Below are positions 47,432 through 55,666 of a DNA stretch of 64,000 bases, in pieces (the stretch's first letter is position 1; each line of letters opens with the position of its first letter). Under the pieces are notes generated by a model. It saw only the letters and a program-made list of their open reading frames with translations, was not told the origin of the DNA and searched no databases. This DNA comes from Chloroflexota bacterium (lineage in GTDB: Bacteria > Chloroflexota > UBA6077 > JACCZL01): assembly GCA_020845495.1 (NCBI GenBank), contig JADLFM010000241.1, positions 49,757 through 113,756 on the forward strand, written 5' to 3'. A program made the position numbers and the translations under genes.

Positions 47432-48331
47432 ATGCGTGTCGCCTTCATTGGTCTTGGCACCATGGGCAGCCGGATGGTCGCCAATCTCCAGGAGCATGGT
47501 CACGACCTGATCGTGAACGACGTCCGTCGCGAGGCCGCCGGGCCAGCCCTGGAGCAGGGCGCGGTCTGGGCAGATAGCCCGCGTGCGGCAGCGCGGGATG
47601 CTGAGCTAGTGCTCTCGTCGCTGCCAGGCCCGCGAGAGGTCGCCGCCGTCGTGCTCGGCGATGACGGGATCCTGAGCGGCATCGGGACGGATGCGGTCTA
47701 CGCCGATCTCTCCACCAGTTCGGTGAGCCTGGCGCGCCAGATCTACGCGGACTTCAAGGCGAGAGGGATCTGCGCGCTGGATGCGCCGGTGAGCGGCGGC
47801 CCGATGGGCGCGCAGGACGGCAGCCTGATCGTCATGGTGGGCGGCGACGAGTCGGCCTTCCAGCGTGCGCTGCCGGCGTTCAAGGCCATTGGCAGCAACA
47901 TTCAGTATTGCGGTCAGGCCGGCAACGGCGCCGTGGCCAAACTGTGTCACAACATGATCGGGTTGGCGTCCAGCCACGTCCTGGCTGAGGGGTTCACGCT
48001 GGCGGTCAAGGCTGGCCTCGACCCGGCGAAGTTCCTCGACGTACTCCTTGGCGGCGCGTACGGGCGGCAGATGGGACTGCGCCACGGCATCCCCGAGGTC
48101 ATCTTCAAGGGAGACTTCGACACGCCGCGCTTCGCCTTCGCGCTCGCACGCAAGGACATCGGCCTCGCCACGGACCTTGGGCGCGAGATGAACGTGCCGA
48201 TGCCACTGGCCAACCTGGCCGAACAGAACATGATCGAGGGAATGAATCGCGGTTGGGACCGCCGGGATAGCTCGGCCGCCTTTCAACTCCAGGAAGAACG
48301 CGCGGACGTCACGGTCCGCCACTCGTCCTGA
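47432..48331 (+). CDS. 3-hydroxyisobutyrate dehydrogenase family NAD(P)-dependent oxidoreductase
   Basis: A 299-aa beta-hydroxyacid dehydrogenase. The nucleotide loop GLGTMGSRM is at residues 7-15, the substrate segment DAPVSGGPMGAQDGSL near 117-132, and the catalytic Lys is in GNGAVAKLCHNM near 171. Likely substrates are small 3-hydroxy acids such as 3-hydroxyisobutyrate or tartronate semialdehyde. ATG 47432 follows AGGGGGAG. It is divergent from the peptide ABC operon, with repeats and a -10 element upstream. Confidence 0.93.
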   Translation: MRVAFIGLGTMGSRMVANLQEHGHDLIVNDVRREAAGPALEQGAVWADSPRAAARDAELVLSSLPGPREVAAVVLGDDGILSGIGTDAVYADLSTSSVSLARQIYADFKARGICALDAPVSGGPMGAQDGSLIVMVGGDESAFQRALPAFKAIGSNIQYCGQAGNGAVAKLCHNMIGLASSHVLAEGFTLAVKAGLDPAKFLDVLLGGAYGRQMGLRHGIPEVIFKGDFDTPRFAFALARKDIGLATDLGREMNVPMPLANLAEQNMIEGMNRGWDRRDSSAAFQLQEERADVTVRHSS

Positions 48332-48700
48332 GTGGGGCGGAGGGCCGGCCGCCAGTCCGATCCGCGCTCGCCCCGTGCACGCCAGCGTGATATACGCTGA
48401 CAGGTACGGAACGGCCGAGGGTAGTGGGCGCGCTGTGCCCTCGGCCGTGGAGCGCCGCTCGGCCGGCTATACGCAGGCGGGCTATACGCAGGCGGGCTAT
48501 ACGCAGGCGGGCTATACGCAGGCGGGCTGTACGCAGGCGGGCTGTACGCAGGCGGGCTGTACGCAGGCGGGCTGTACGCAGGCCGGCCAGATTGGCAGAG
48601 CACCGGAGCGCCGCACTGACGGCGCCCCGGTGCCGAACCGCCTGCCGTCGTCGCCACCGAGCATCCCCAACGGCTCCGCCCGGGGCCGCCGGCCGACAAG
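48332..48700. other. intergenic region dominated by a tandem repeat
   Basis: The only structured element is the eight-copy 15-bp repeat. Open frames here exist because 15 is a multiple of three; I do not regard them as genes. Confidence 0.5.
48465..48584. repeat. 15-bp tandem repeat, eight copies in two sequence blocks
   Basis: Four copies of GGCTATACGCAGGCG (48465-48524) are followed by four copies of GGCTGTACGCAGGC(G/C) (48525-48584). The two blocks differ at one base. Each unit carries a TATAC/TGTAC core. Confidence 0.95.
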
Positions 48701-48787
48701 GCGCTGACGCCGAAGCCAGAGCACGTCGCGGCTGGCACGATGCACCTGGCGAAAGGGCTGGACTTCCGCGCGGTGGCGGCCATGGCC
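48701..48787 (+). pseudogene. relic of a UvrD-type helicase (motif V region)
   Basis: The plus strand encodes KALTPKPEHVAAGTMHLAKG and then LDFRAVAAMAC. This matches the conserved motif of UvrD/Rep-like helicases (TMHLAKGLEFRAVxVMACDD). The similarity stops abruptly on both sides and no other helicase motif is found nearby. It looks like a leftover of a deleted gene. Confidence 0.65.
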
Positions 48788-48789
48788 TG

Positions 48790-49650
48790 CTACGTGCGGG
48801 GCCGGCCCCGGTGCGAATCACGCTCCAGGTGCAGGACGAGCCAAGCGGCACGCGCTTCCCAGCTACCCTCGAAATTCTCCAGATCGTCCGTCATGACGAG
48901 CAGCATGCGGATGGCCGCCCGGATCAGCAACTGGTCGAAGTGGGGTTGTCCCGCGAAATACCGCAAAACCGAGACGTCGCCGCGCCGCGGACCGATCCAG
49001 TTCGCAAACATCGCCAGGGCGAAGCCGGGCGGACGCCAGAAGGGAGCGACGTCCAGAAAGGCCGGCGGCAGGCCAGGGGCCACCAGCACATTCTCGGGGT
49101 TGAGGTCGCCATGGATGACCTGCTCGTCGAGCGCGTCGATCGGCTGACGTATGGCGTACAGCGCGTCGACGAGCGGGGCAACCTGGGTCGGAACGCCGGC
49201 CGGGCGGGCGCCCCAGCACGCTCGGTCGGCTCGGCCAAAGATCGACTCATTGCGATCGAGGAGCGGGTGCTTCGGCGCCTCAGCGAGCGCGGCGTGGAGC
49301 GCCTGTATGGCCACGATGCAGGCCGGCACGTCGTCGGCCGTCGCATGACGGCCGACCAGGTAGGCCGACGCGGTCCAGCCGTCGTCCGTCATCCAGGCGC
49401 CATCGCGCGTTCGGACCGGTCGGGCGACTCGGAAGCCAGCGTGGGGCAGCGTGTCGAGCACTCCTGCCAACCAGGGGAAGAGCTCCCAGGAGCGATTGTG
49501 CTCAAGTGCCCCACGGCTGAGGCGCTTGAGCACGAGATCGCCCACGCGGTACACCGGGCGCGAGCCGCCGGGCAGCAGCAGGGGCTGACCGGACCGGCCG
49601 AAGGCGTCGAGGATACGCGGACCGGGCTCCGCGCAGCCTCCGAGCATCAT
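48790..49650 (-). CDS. aminoglycoside phosphotransferase-like protein (TIGR02569-like)
   Basis: A 286-aa protein with the kinase-fold catalytic loop VIHGDLNPENVLV near residue 183 and a downstream AFLDVAPFWRPPG in place of the usual Asp-Phe-Gly region. This matches the TIGR02569 group of small-molecule kinase-like proteins. The N-terminal lysine for ATP is probably in LVLKRLSRG. The start (ATG 49650 or 49647) lacks a ribosome site. It lies 22 bases after the sugar permease gene; the substrate is unknown. Confidence 0.7.
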   Translation of the reverse strand: MMLGGCAEPGPRILDAFGRSGQPLLLPGGSRPVYRVGDLVLKRLSRGALEHNRSWELFPWLAGVLDTLPHAGFRVARPVRTRDGAWMTDDGWTASAYLVGRHATADDVPACIVAIQALHAALAEAPKHPLLDRNESIFGRADRACWGARPAGVPTQVAPLVDALYAIRQPIDALDEQVIHGDLNPENVLVAPGLPPAFLDVAPFWRPPGFALAMFANWIGPRRGDVSVLRYFAGQPHFDQLLIRAAIRMLLVMTDDLENFEGSWEARAAWLVLHLERDSHRGRPRT

Positions 49651-49672
49651 CGGGCCGGGTCCGCCCGGGGGG

Positions 49673-50575
49673 TCAGGACTTGGTGCCGCCGGCTGACAGG
49701 TCGACGACGAGGTGACGCTGGACGAGGCCGTAGAACACCAGTACCGGAGCGGTCGTCAGCACGGCGGCGGCCAGCAGCATGCTCCAGACGTCCATCTGGC
49801 TGTCCCCGCCTCGGACCCAGCTATTCAGACCGACTGGCAGCGTCCGCAGATCGTCGGTGCTGATGAAGACGAGCGCGTAGAGGAACTCGTTCCAGGCGGC
49901 GGTGAAGGCGAACAGCGAGGTCGCGATGATCCCGGGCAGGGCCAGTGGCAAGACCACCCGGTAGAACGCCCCAAGCCGCCCACAGCCGTCGATCATGGCC
50001 GCCTCTTCCAGCTCGATCGGGATGGTACGGAAGTAGGAGCGCAGCAGCCAGATGGTGAACGGCAGCGCTGACGTCGAGTTGGCGATGATTAGCCCGATCA
50101 GCGTGTCTTGCAAGCCCACGTCGACGGCCAGGATGTAGAGCGGGATCATGAGCAGCGCCGACGGCAGCATGTAGGTGAACAGGATCACCCGCAGGTAGAG
50201 CGCGAAGCCCAGGAACCGAAACCGGCTGAGCGAGTACGCTGCCAGGCTGCCAACGCTGATCGACAGCAGCGTGGCACTACCGGCCACGATGATGCTGTTG
50301 CGGTAGTAGGCTCCGAACTTGGTGATCCAGAACAGGTCGATGTAGTTCTGGAGGGTCCACAAGGTGGGCAGGAGCGTCGGCGGCGTGACGTAGATTTCGG
50401 TCTTCGACTTGAACGAGGTCGATATCATCCAGAACAGCGGGAACGCCACCACGAAGATGATGAGCGCCATCAACAGGTACAGGAACGCGCGCGTCAGGAT
50501 GCGCCCAGCCCGTGCGCGCGCGCTGTCGTCGAGACCGAGCAGCACCCGGGAGCGGGGGACTGGAATCGTGCTCAC
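49673..50575 (-). CDS. carbohydrate ABC transporter permease (MalG type)
   Basis: A 300-aa permease with six helices. The EAA loop is ELEEAAMIDGCGRLGAFYRV near residue 200. Its start overlaps the upstream permease stop by four bases (ATGA), so the two are coupled. With the MalF-type partner it forms the channel for a sugar or glycerol-phosphate-like substrate. The ATPase subunit is not encoded in this operon. Confidence 0.93.
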   Translation of the reverse strand: MSTIPVPRSRVLLGLDDSARARAGRILTRAFLYLLMALIIFVVAFPLFWMISTSFKSKTEIYVTPPTLLPTLWTLQNYIDLFWITKFGAYYRNSIIVAGSATLLSISVGSLAAYSLSRFRFLGFALYLRVILFTYMLPSALLMIPLYILAVDVGLQDTLIGLIIANSTSALPFTIWLLRSYFRTIPIELEEAAMIDGCGRLGAFYRVVLPLALPGIIATSLFAFTAAWNEFLYALVFISTDDLRTLPVGLNSWVRGGDSQMDVWSMLLAAAVLTTAPVLVFYGLVQRHLVVDLSAGGTKS

Positions 50576-51552
50576 GATTGTGCCCTCTCAGCCCGGTCGT
50601 ACAGCGCGGTGTAGATCAGGCTCATGGTCAGCATGATCAGGAACATCACCATCGCCACGGCGGCGGCCCGCCCCTGATTGAACTGCTCGAACATCTCGTA
50701 GTAGACGTAGATCGACATCGTGGTCGTGGTTTGGAGCGGCCCGCCGCCCGTGAGCTGGTAGATGATGTCGAACTTGTCCCAGGTCCAGATGGTCCGCAGC
50801 AGCGCCGTCAGCATGATGACCGGTAGGATCGCCGGGATGGTGATGTATCGGAACTCCTGCCACCAGCTAGCACCATCACACCTGGCCGCCTCGAAACGGT
50901 CGCTCGGGATGCTCTGCAAGATGCCCAGGAGCGCGATCACGACGAAGGGGAAGAACTTCCAGGTACCGACCAGGATCACGCCGAGCATCGCCGTCTCGGG
51001 CCGTGCGAGGATCGACAGCGGCGCGTCGGTGAAGCCGAGCTGCCGAACGGTCGAACTGATGATCCCAACCTGACTGCTCAACATGAACTTCCAGACCAGC
51101 ACGGCCACGATTGTCGGCAGCAGGTAGGGGAAGAGTACGACGCCGCGCGCGATGGTCCGGAATTTCAGGCTCTGATGCAGCACGAGCGCCGTCACCATCC
51201 CGACGAACATCTCGAGCAGCACCGAGCCCACGGTCCAGTAGACGGTGTTCCGAAACGCGTTGGCGAGGTCCGGGTACTGGAAAAAGGCCAGGTAGTTGTC
51301 GAGCCCGACCCAGGTCATGTCCGGCAGGAGGGTGTCCTTCTCGTAGAAGCCAAGAAAGATCACCTGTGAGAATGGATAGAGGACGAGGATCGTGAGCAGG
51401 ACGGCGCTCGGTAGCAGGAACAGGTACGCCAGCACTCTGTCGGAGCGATTCGGGCCGTGCCCGAGGATGGCCCCCGCCCAATCCCGCCCGGCCGCCGGTT
51501 GCTGGTCGAGGCCGGCGGTTCGTCCACCGCCCGACATGGCGCGCTCGGCCAT
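50572..51552 (-). CDS. carbohydrate ABC transporter permease (MalF/UgpA type)
   Basis: A 326-aa permease with about six helices. The EAA loop lies in DRFEAARCDGASWWQEFRYI. ATG 51552 follows GAGGAG; the frame extends to 51666 without a good site. It is separated from the upstream binding-protein gene by about 295 bases that include a strong hairpin, so permease expression may be lower than that of the binding protein. Confidence 0.93.
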   Translation of the reverse strand: MAERAMSGGGRTAGLDQQPAAGRDWAGAILGHGPNRSDRVLAYLFLLPSAVLLTILVLYPFSQVIFLGFYEKDTLLPDMTWVGLDNYLAFFQYPDLANAFRNTVYWTVGSVLLEMFVGMVTALVLHQSLKFRTIARGVVLFPYLLPTIVAVLVWKFMLSSQVGIISSTVRQLGFTDAPLSILARPETAMLGVILVGTWKFFPFVVIALLGILQSIPSDRFEAARCDGASWWQEFRYITIPAILPVIMLTALLRTIWTWDKFDIIYQLTGGGPLQTTTTMSIYVYYEMFEQFNQGRAAAVAMVMFLIMLTMSLIYTALYDRAERAQS

Positions 51553-51791
51553 AGCTCCTCCCTCTCCTTGACGCTTCGCCAGTGCCTCTGCCCACATCTC
51601 CGCAGGATGGCGGAGATGTGACGGATGCTGCCCGCGTGCGACGCTCGTTCGGCTCGATCCACCCACCGCCTGGGCCTCGAGCGGTCTGGTCCGCCAGATC
51701 GCCAGCCCTGACGTGCGGGCCTGCGCATCCGTCGCGCCGGTCCCACGCAGCCGAGATATGGGTCACGATGAGCCTCGACGTACGGCTCGGA

Positions 51792-51830
51792 GCCGGCAGG
51801 GGCGGGAAAGCGTGCCCCGCCCCTGCCGGC
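51792..51830. terminator. hairpin between sugar-binding protein and permease genes
   Basis: A perfect 15-bp stem (GCCGGCAGGGGCGGG with its complement) has a 9-base loop. It lies 18 bases after the binding-protein stop. It likely limits read-through into the permeases and protects the binding-protein mRNA. Confidence 0.75.
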
Positions 51831-51847
51831 CCGAGCGGGCGGGGAGC

Positions 51848-53380
51848 CTAGCCCGTGTATCCGAAGTCCTCGGGCTTGATCCGCTTCTTCATGTCATCCG
51901 ACATCCGCTTGAACTCGCCCGCGGCCCATGAGATCGCCTGATCGATCGGTTCGTTCTGGAGGACGAACCGCTGAGCCATCTCGCAGTTGATGTAGCGGGC
52001 AGTCGGGGGACCGGCGTACAGGTTGAAGATGCCGATCGGCGACATCACCTTCTCGGCGTTCGGCTTGGCGCCGGCCTCGTTCAGGTAGTAGACCCCGCCG
52101 GGTCGGAAGACGAGCTCGATCGAGTCCTTGTGCCCCTTCATCAGTTCGTTGTCCCAGAGCTTGGGATTCTTGTCGATCGAGAAGAGGGCGGGTGTCAGGT
52201 GGCCGGGGACCGTGTGCAGGAACTTGATCGCGCGATCGCCGGTCGTAAGGAACTTCAGGAAGTCCAGCGTCACCTCCGGATCCTTCGAGCCGAAGTCCTT
52301 CTTGAACGCCGCGTACGAGTCGTAGTGGTCGTAATGGCCCCAGAAGCCGGCCCGACTCTGCGGCAGGCGGAACGCCTTCATCTGGGGCACCAGATCCGGC
52401 ACGTTCTGTGCCGCCCGTGACAGCGGGCGGCCGGCATACATCAGCATCGCGGCTTTCCGGGTCAGGAAGGCGTCGATGGTGCCATCCCAGTCGTAGCTCT
52501 GCCAGTCTGGCGGTGCGAACTGGGTCATCTCCTTGTAGAACTCGAGCGACTGCTTGATCGCGTCCTTCGACGTCGTGTCCATCGCGACGTTCAGCTTGTT
52601 GTCGAAGTAGGTGCCGCCGCTGCTCCAGATGAGCTGACTCAGCAGTACCGAGAGCGCGCCGCCCTTGGCGCCCGCCGCGGCGTATCCGTACACCCCATCT
52701 TTGGTCAGCTTCTGGGCAGCCGCTTTCCATTCGTCCCAGGTCTTGGGCGGCTGAAGGCCCGCTTTCTCGAAGAGGTCCGTGCGGTACCAGACCTGCCCGT
52801 AGCCGCCACCGGCGTAGGGGAGGTTGTAGACCTTCTCCTTGATGATGTACAGGCTGTTCGGCTTGAAGTCGTCGCGGCCGACGCTGCTAACGACTGGATC
52901 GACTGGCTCGAGGAAGCCGCGTACGCCAAGCTCCATGATCTCGGATTCGACCAGTCCCGAAAACTCCGGGGCCGTCTTGGCCGCCAGGGAGGCGGTCAAT
53001 TTCTGGAGGACGTCATCCGGCGAGGGGGTCAGCGAAAAGCTGACGTTCGGATGGTTCTGCTTGTACTCGGCGAAGATCTCCTCGTAGACCTTGATCTGTG
53101 GAGGATCGTCCTCGCCGGTGTAGAAGCGGATGGTGAGCGGGGCCGTCGCGGCCGGAGCCTTGGGAGCCGCGGCCGCGGCGGGTTTGGACTCAGCTGGCTT
53201 GGATTCGGCGGGCTTGGCCGCGGCAGCCGGCTTTGACTCCGCAGCCTTCGGTGCGGCCGTCGGTGCCGATGGCGCCGCTGTTGGCTGGCCGCCACAGGCC
53301 GCCATGATGACTCCGGCGGTTACGAGCGTCGTGCCGCTCAGGAATGACCGACGACTGAGACGCCTGCGCGATGACTTCAT
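51848..53380 (-). CDS. carbohydrate ABC transporter substrate-binding lipoprotein
   Basis: A 510-aa family-1 sugar-binding protein. The N terminus has RRLSRRSFLSGTTLV, a twin-arginine-like signal, with lipobox IMAAC. A KPAES-rich linker of about 50 residues follows, then the SBP_bac_1 fold (TIRFYTGEDDPPQIKVYEEI). ATG 53380 follows GGGAG. The promoter at 53630-53658 drives it. The two permease genes follow after a hairpin. Confidence 0.92.
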   Translation of the reverse strand: MKSSRRRLSRRSFLSGTTLVTAGVIMAACGGQPTAAPSAPTAAPKAAESKPAAAAKPAESKPAESKPAAAAAPKAPAATAPLTIRFYTGEDDPPQIKVYEEIFAEYKQNHPNVSFSLTPSPDDVLQKLTASLAAKTAPEFSGLVESEIMELGVRGFLEPVDPVVSSVGRDDFKPNSLYIIKEKVYNLPYAGGGYGQVWYRTDLFEKAGLQPPKTWDEWKAAAQKLTKDGVYGYAAAGAKGGALSVLLSQLIWSSGGTYFDNKLNVAMDTTSKDAIKQSLEFYKEMTQFAPPDWQSYDWDGTIDAFLTRKAAMLMYAGRPLSRAAQNVPDLVPQMKAFRLPQSRAGFWGHYDHYDSYAAFKKDFGSKDPEVTLDFLKFLTTGDRAIKFLHTVPGHLTPALFSIDKNPKLWDNELMKGHKDSIELVFRPGGVYYLNEAGAKPNAEKVMSPIGIFNLYAGPPTARYINCEMAQRFVLQNEPIDQAISWAAGEFKRMSDDMKKRIKPEDFGYTG

Positions 53381-53629
53381 CAGCACCGTCTCCCACGTAC
53401 TTCATGATGTACGGGTCAGGGACGGCCGCTCGGCGGTGAGCGGCTCACTCCAGATGCGTAGACCGGGCTGGATGGGTGCGAACTTCACTCGGATGACGAC
53501 CGCTCGTGCCTCCCCTCGTTCAGCGACCAGGAGCGGCCAGGCGCGCCCTGACCACGACAGCATCAGGATGCGGCGGAGCTGGCGTCCGGGGGCGTCAGCC
53601 CCTCACGATGTATGCGCCTATCATAGGGA

Positions 53630-53658
53630 CCGAAGATTCTGAAAACAACCGTTCCTAC
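53630..53658 (-). promoter_or_regulatory. sigma-70-type promoter of the sugar ABC operon
   Basis: On the minus strand TTGTTT (53658-53653) and TATGAT (53635-53630) are separated by 17 bases in an AT-rich patch. This is the best -35/-10 pair seen in the window. It leaves a leader of about 240 bases before the ATG at 53380. Confidence 0.65.
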
Positions 53659-53741
53659 ACGAACGTCCAGACCTCCGGCGTCCGTGCCGGGGAGCCCGCT
53701 GTCGACGTCCGGCGTGCCGCTGAAGCTGGAGCCCCGTCGGG

Positions 53742-54020
53742 CTATCGGCTCACGGCCAGCATCAGCAGGAATGCGCCGGTAAGGAACACCGTGATCCCGC
53801 TCAGCCAGCCCGCCACGAACGCCGCCATCGATGCACCGCCGGGAAACTCGTTCACCCCGGCCAGACGGCGGTGAAGCCAGAAGCTGGCAATAGTCAGCAC
53901 GACGGCAGCGCCGAAGACCGTGCGGATGGTCTGGATATCCATAGACGATGCATGCCCCTCCCCGGGCAGGTGCGCGTACGAGCGGTCCAGCGTGGGCGCG
54001 TTCTCGATCTTCGGCGCCAT
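53742..54020 (-). CDS. small two-helix membrane protein
   Basis: A protein of up to 92 aa with two hydrophobic segments (IRTVFGAAVVLTIASFWL and MAAFVAGWLSGITVFLTGAF), both in the last 65 residues. The start is unclear: ATG 54020 has no ribosome site and lies just eight bases from a 28-bp palindrome; ATG 53942 would give a 66-aa protein of just the two helices. I do not recognise the family. The palindrome suggests control by a TetR-like repressor. Confidence 0.6.
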   Translation of the reverse strand: MAPKIENAPTLDRSYAHLPGEGHASSMDIQTIRTVFGAAVVLTIASFWLHRRLAGVNEFPGGASMAAFVAGWLSGITVFLTGAFLLMLAVSR

Positions 54021-54346
54021 GGCCGGTCAGTTAACCTGACCGGTCAGGTCAACTGTACCAATCAGGCACCGGCCTCATCACCTGGACGGTCGGATACATC
54101 GCCACCCTGGCCAGGCCTGATGCGCCTGATGCGCGGTACAACACGTGGCGCCGAGTCGTCCTACCGCCGGACTGTCGATCTTGCCGACTGAGCGCAGGCT
54201 CATATCGGCAGACGGGCGCTTCGGTCGGCAGGCCGTCGTCATTCGGTGCAGGTAGGCGGCGGGGAGAGGCCGGCGGATGGAAGAGGCCGGCGGCGCGCCA
54301 GAACCTCTACTATCCGGCGCATCGAGGTACTTCGAGGAGAAATGCC
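54021..54346. other. region between the two-helix protein and the Cys-rich mini-protein
   Basis: It holds the 28-bp palindrome near its left end. I see nothing else that is recognisable in the rest. Confidence 0.4.
54028..54055. promoter_or_regulatory. 28-bp near-perfect palindrome, probable repressor operator
   Basis: The two 14-base arms (CAGTTAACCTGACC and GGTCAGGTCAACTG) are complementary except at one base pair. The ACCTGACCGGTCAGGT core suits a TetR-family dimer. It overlaps the expected promoter of the two-helix membrane gene. No TetR gene is visible nearby. Confidence 0.65.
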
Positions 54347-54559
54347 ATGCAAGACACGTCAACCGAGCAAGCAGCCTTCGTCCAGCACATGGGCGCGGAA
54401 TGGCGTGCCCGCCCCTGCGCTCGCTGCGACCACCGCTCCGACGAGCACCGCTGGCGGGGGACGATTCCCTCGCTGGCGAGCCTGCCGGTGCCCTGTATGG
54501 TCGCGGCCTGCACCTGCGAGGCATGGTCGTTCGAGCCAAAGCGCGCCAAGAAGGCGTGA
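54347..54559 (+). CDS. small Cys/His-rich probable zinc-binding protein (70 aa)
   Basis: A 70-aa soluble protein with cysteines and histidines in CARCDHRSDEHRW and CMVAACTCEAWSF, a spacing able to bind one zinc ion. The ATG at 54347 follows GAGGAGA at good spacing, which supports a real gene. The TGA stop falls inside the first unit of a 14/15-bp tandem repeat that follows. Its role is unknown. Confidence 0.65.
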   Translation: MQDTSTEQAAFVQHMGAEWRARPCARCDHRSDEHRWRGTIPSLASLPVPCMVAACTCEAWSFEPKRAKKA

Positions 54560-54669
54560 GACTGGAAGGCGTGAGACTGGAAGGCGTGAGACTGGAAGGC
54601 GTGAGACTGAAGGCGTGAGACTGGAAGGCGTGAGACTGAAGGCGTGAGACTGAAGGCGTGAGACTGAAG
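54554..54669. repeat. 14/15-bp tandem repeat, eight copies, beginning at a stop codon
   Basis: GCGTGAGACTGGAAG (15 bp) and GCGTGAGACTGAAG (14 bp) units alternate in the order 15-15-15-14-15-14-14-14. The TGA of the 70-aa gene lies in the first unit. Confidence 0.95.
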
Positions 54670-54729
54670 GCATGAAGCCGACCGACCCGAGGCCCATGTC
54701 CCGGACGTAGATAGGCGGGGGGTGGCACT

Positions 54730-54752
54730 GGCGGCACGCGCCCGGTGCCGCC
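54730..54752. terminator. hairpin between converging genes
   Basis: GGCGGCAC-N7-GTGCCGCC is an 8-bp stem between the Cys-rich gene and the converging ABC ATPase gene, followed by a C-rich stretch. Confidence 0.5.
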
Positions 54753-54827
54753 CCCTCCCCCCAAGGCCTCGTGTGCCGGGCGCAGGAGGCTGCGCTACAG
54801 ACCGGGCACAGCGGTCACTACCGAGGC

Positions 54828-55613
54828 TCAGGCGTGCAGGACACCTTGCGCCATGAACAGGTCGCGGATCTCGCCGTTCAGCGCGGCAAACGCCGCCGAA
54901 TCCACGCTGCCCTCGTAGCGGGGGCGCGGCAACGACACGTCGAGCACACGCTGGATCCGGCCCGGCCGGGGGGTCATCACGACCACCCGGTCGGCAAGCT
55001 GGATCGCCTCAGTGATGCTGTGGGTTACGAACAGGATCGTCTTGCCGGTCTCCAGGTAGATCTTCTCCAGGTCGATGCGTAGCTGTTCCCGGGTCAGCGC
55101 GTCGAGGGCGCCGAATGGCTCGTCCATCAGCAGGATCGGCGGATCGTGGAGCAGAGCACGACAAATAGCCGTCCGCTGGCGCATCCCTCCAGACAGTTCA
55201 TAGGGATACTTCTCCTCGAAGCCGGCCAGCCCGACCCGGGCCAGGAGATCGCGAGCGCGCGGCTCGTAGTGCTTGCGCGGCAGGTGGCGCATCTCGCTCT
55301 GGAACAGCACGTTCTGAAGGGCGCTGCGCCACTCGAGCAGGACGTGATTCTGAAACACGATGCCCAGGTCCGTGTACGGCCGTGTCACCACCTTGCCGGC
55401 GATCCGGACCTCGCCGGCCGTCGCGTCGAGCAGGCCGGCGACCATCATCATCAGCGTGCTCTTGCCGCAGCCGCTCGGGCCGAGCAGCGAGATGAACTCG
55501 CCCGCTCGGATGGTCAGCGAGACGTCGTCGACGGCGTGAACCGGACCGGTCTGCGTGCTGTAGACCTTCGAGATGTGATCGATCTCGATCGGCGTCGCAG
55601 CCCTGGAGCGCAC
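54828..55613 (-). CDS. nitrate/sulfonate/taurine-type ABC transporter ATPase (SsuB/TauB-like)
   Basis: A 261-aa ATP-binding subunit. Walker A is GPSGCGKST near residue 45, the signature LSGGMRQR near 140, Walker B ILLMDEPFGALD near 160, and the switch His in VTHSITEA. GTG 55613 is supported by a strong AAGGAGGT ribosome site. It is the last gene of the permease, binding protein, ATPase operon and is separated from the binding-protein gene by a large hairpin. Confidence 0.94.
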   Translation of the reverse strand: MRSRAATPIEIDHISKVYSTQTGPVHAVDDVSLTIRAGEFISLLGPSGCGKSTLMMMVAGLLDATAGEVRIAGKVVTRPYTDLGIVFQNHVLLEWRSALQNVLFQSEMRHLPRKHYEPRARDLLARVGLAGFEEKYPYELSGGMRQRTAICRALLHDPPILLMDEPFGALDALTREQLRIDLEKIYLETGKTILFVTHSITEAIQLADRVVVMTPRPGRIQRVLDVSLPRPRYEGSVDSAAFAALNGEIRDLFMAQGVLHA

Positions 55614-55666
55614 CGAACCTCCTTCACTGGACAGATACTGCGAGACACGGCCTGATGGGAATGGGC

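Noticed and set aside
48375..48707. A 110-aa frame with GYTQA/GCTQA repeats
   Set aside because: It exists because the 15-bp repeat keeps any frame open; five other frames are open as well, and there is no ribosome site or family match.
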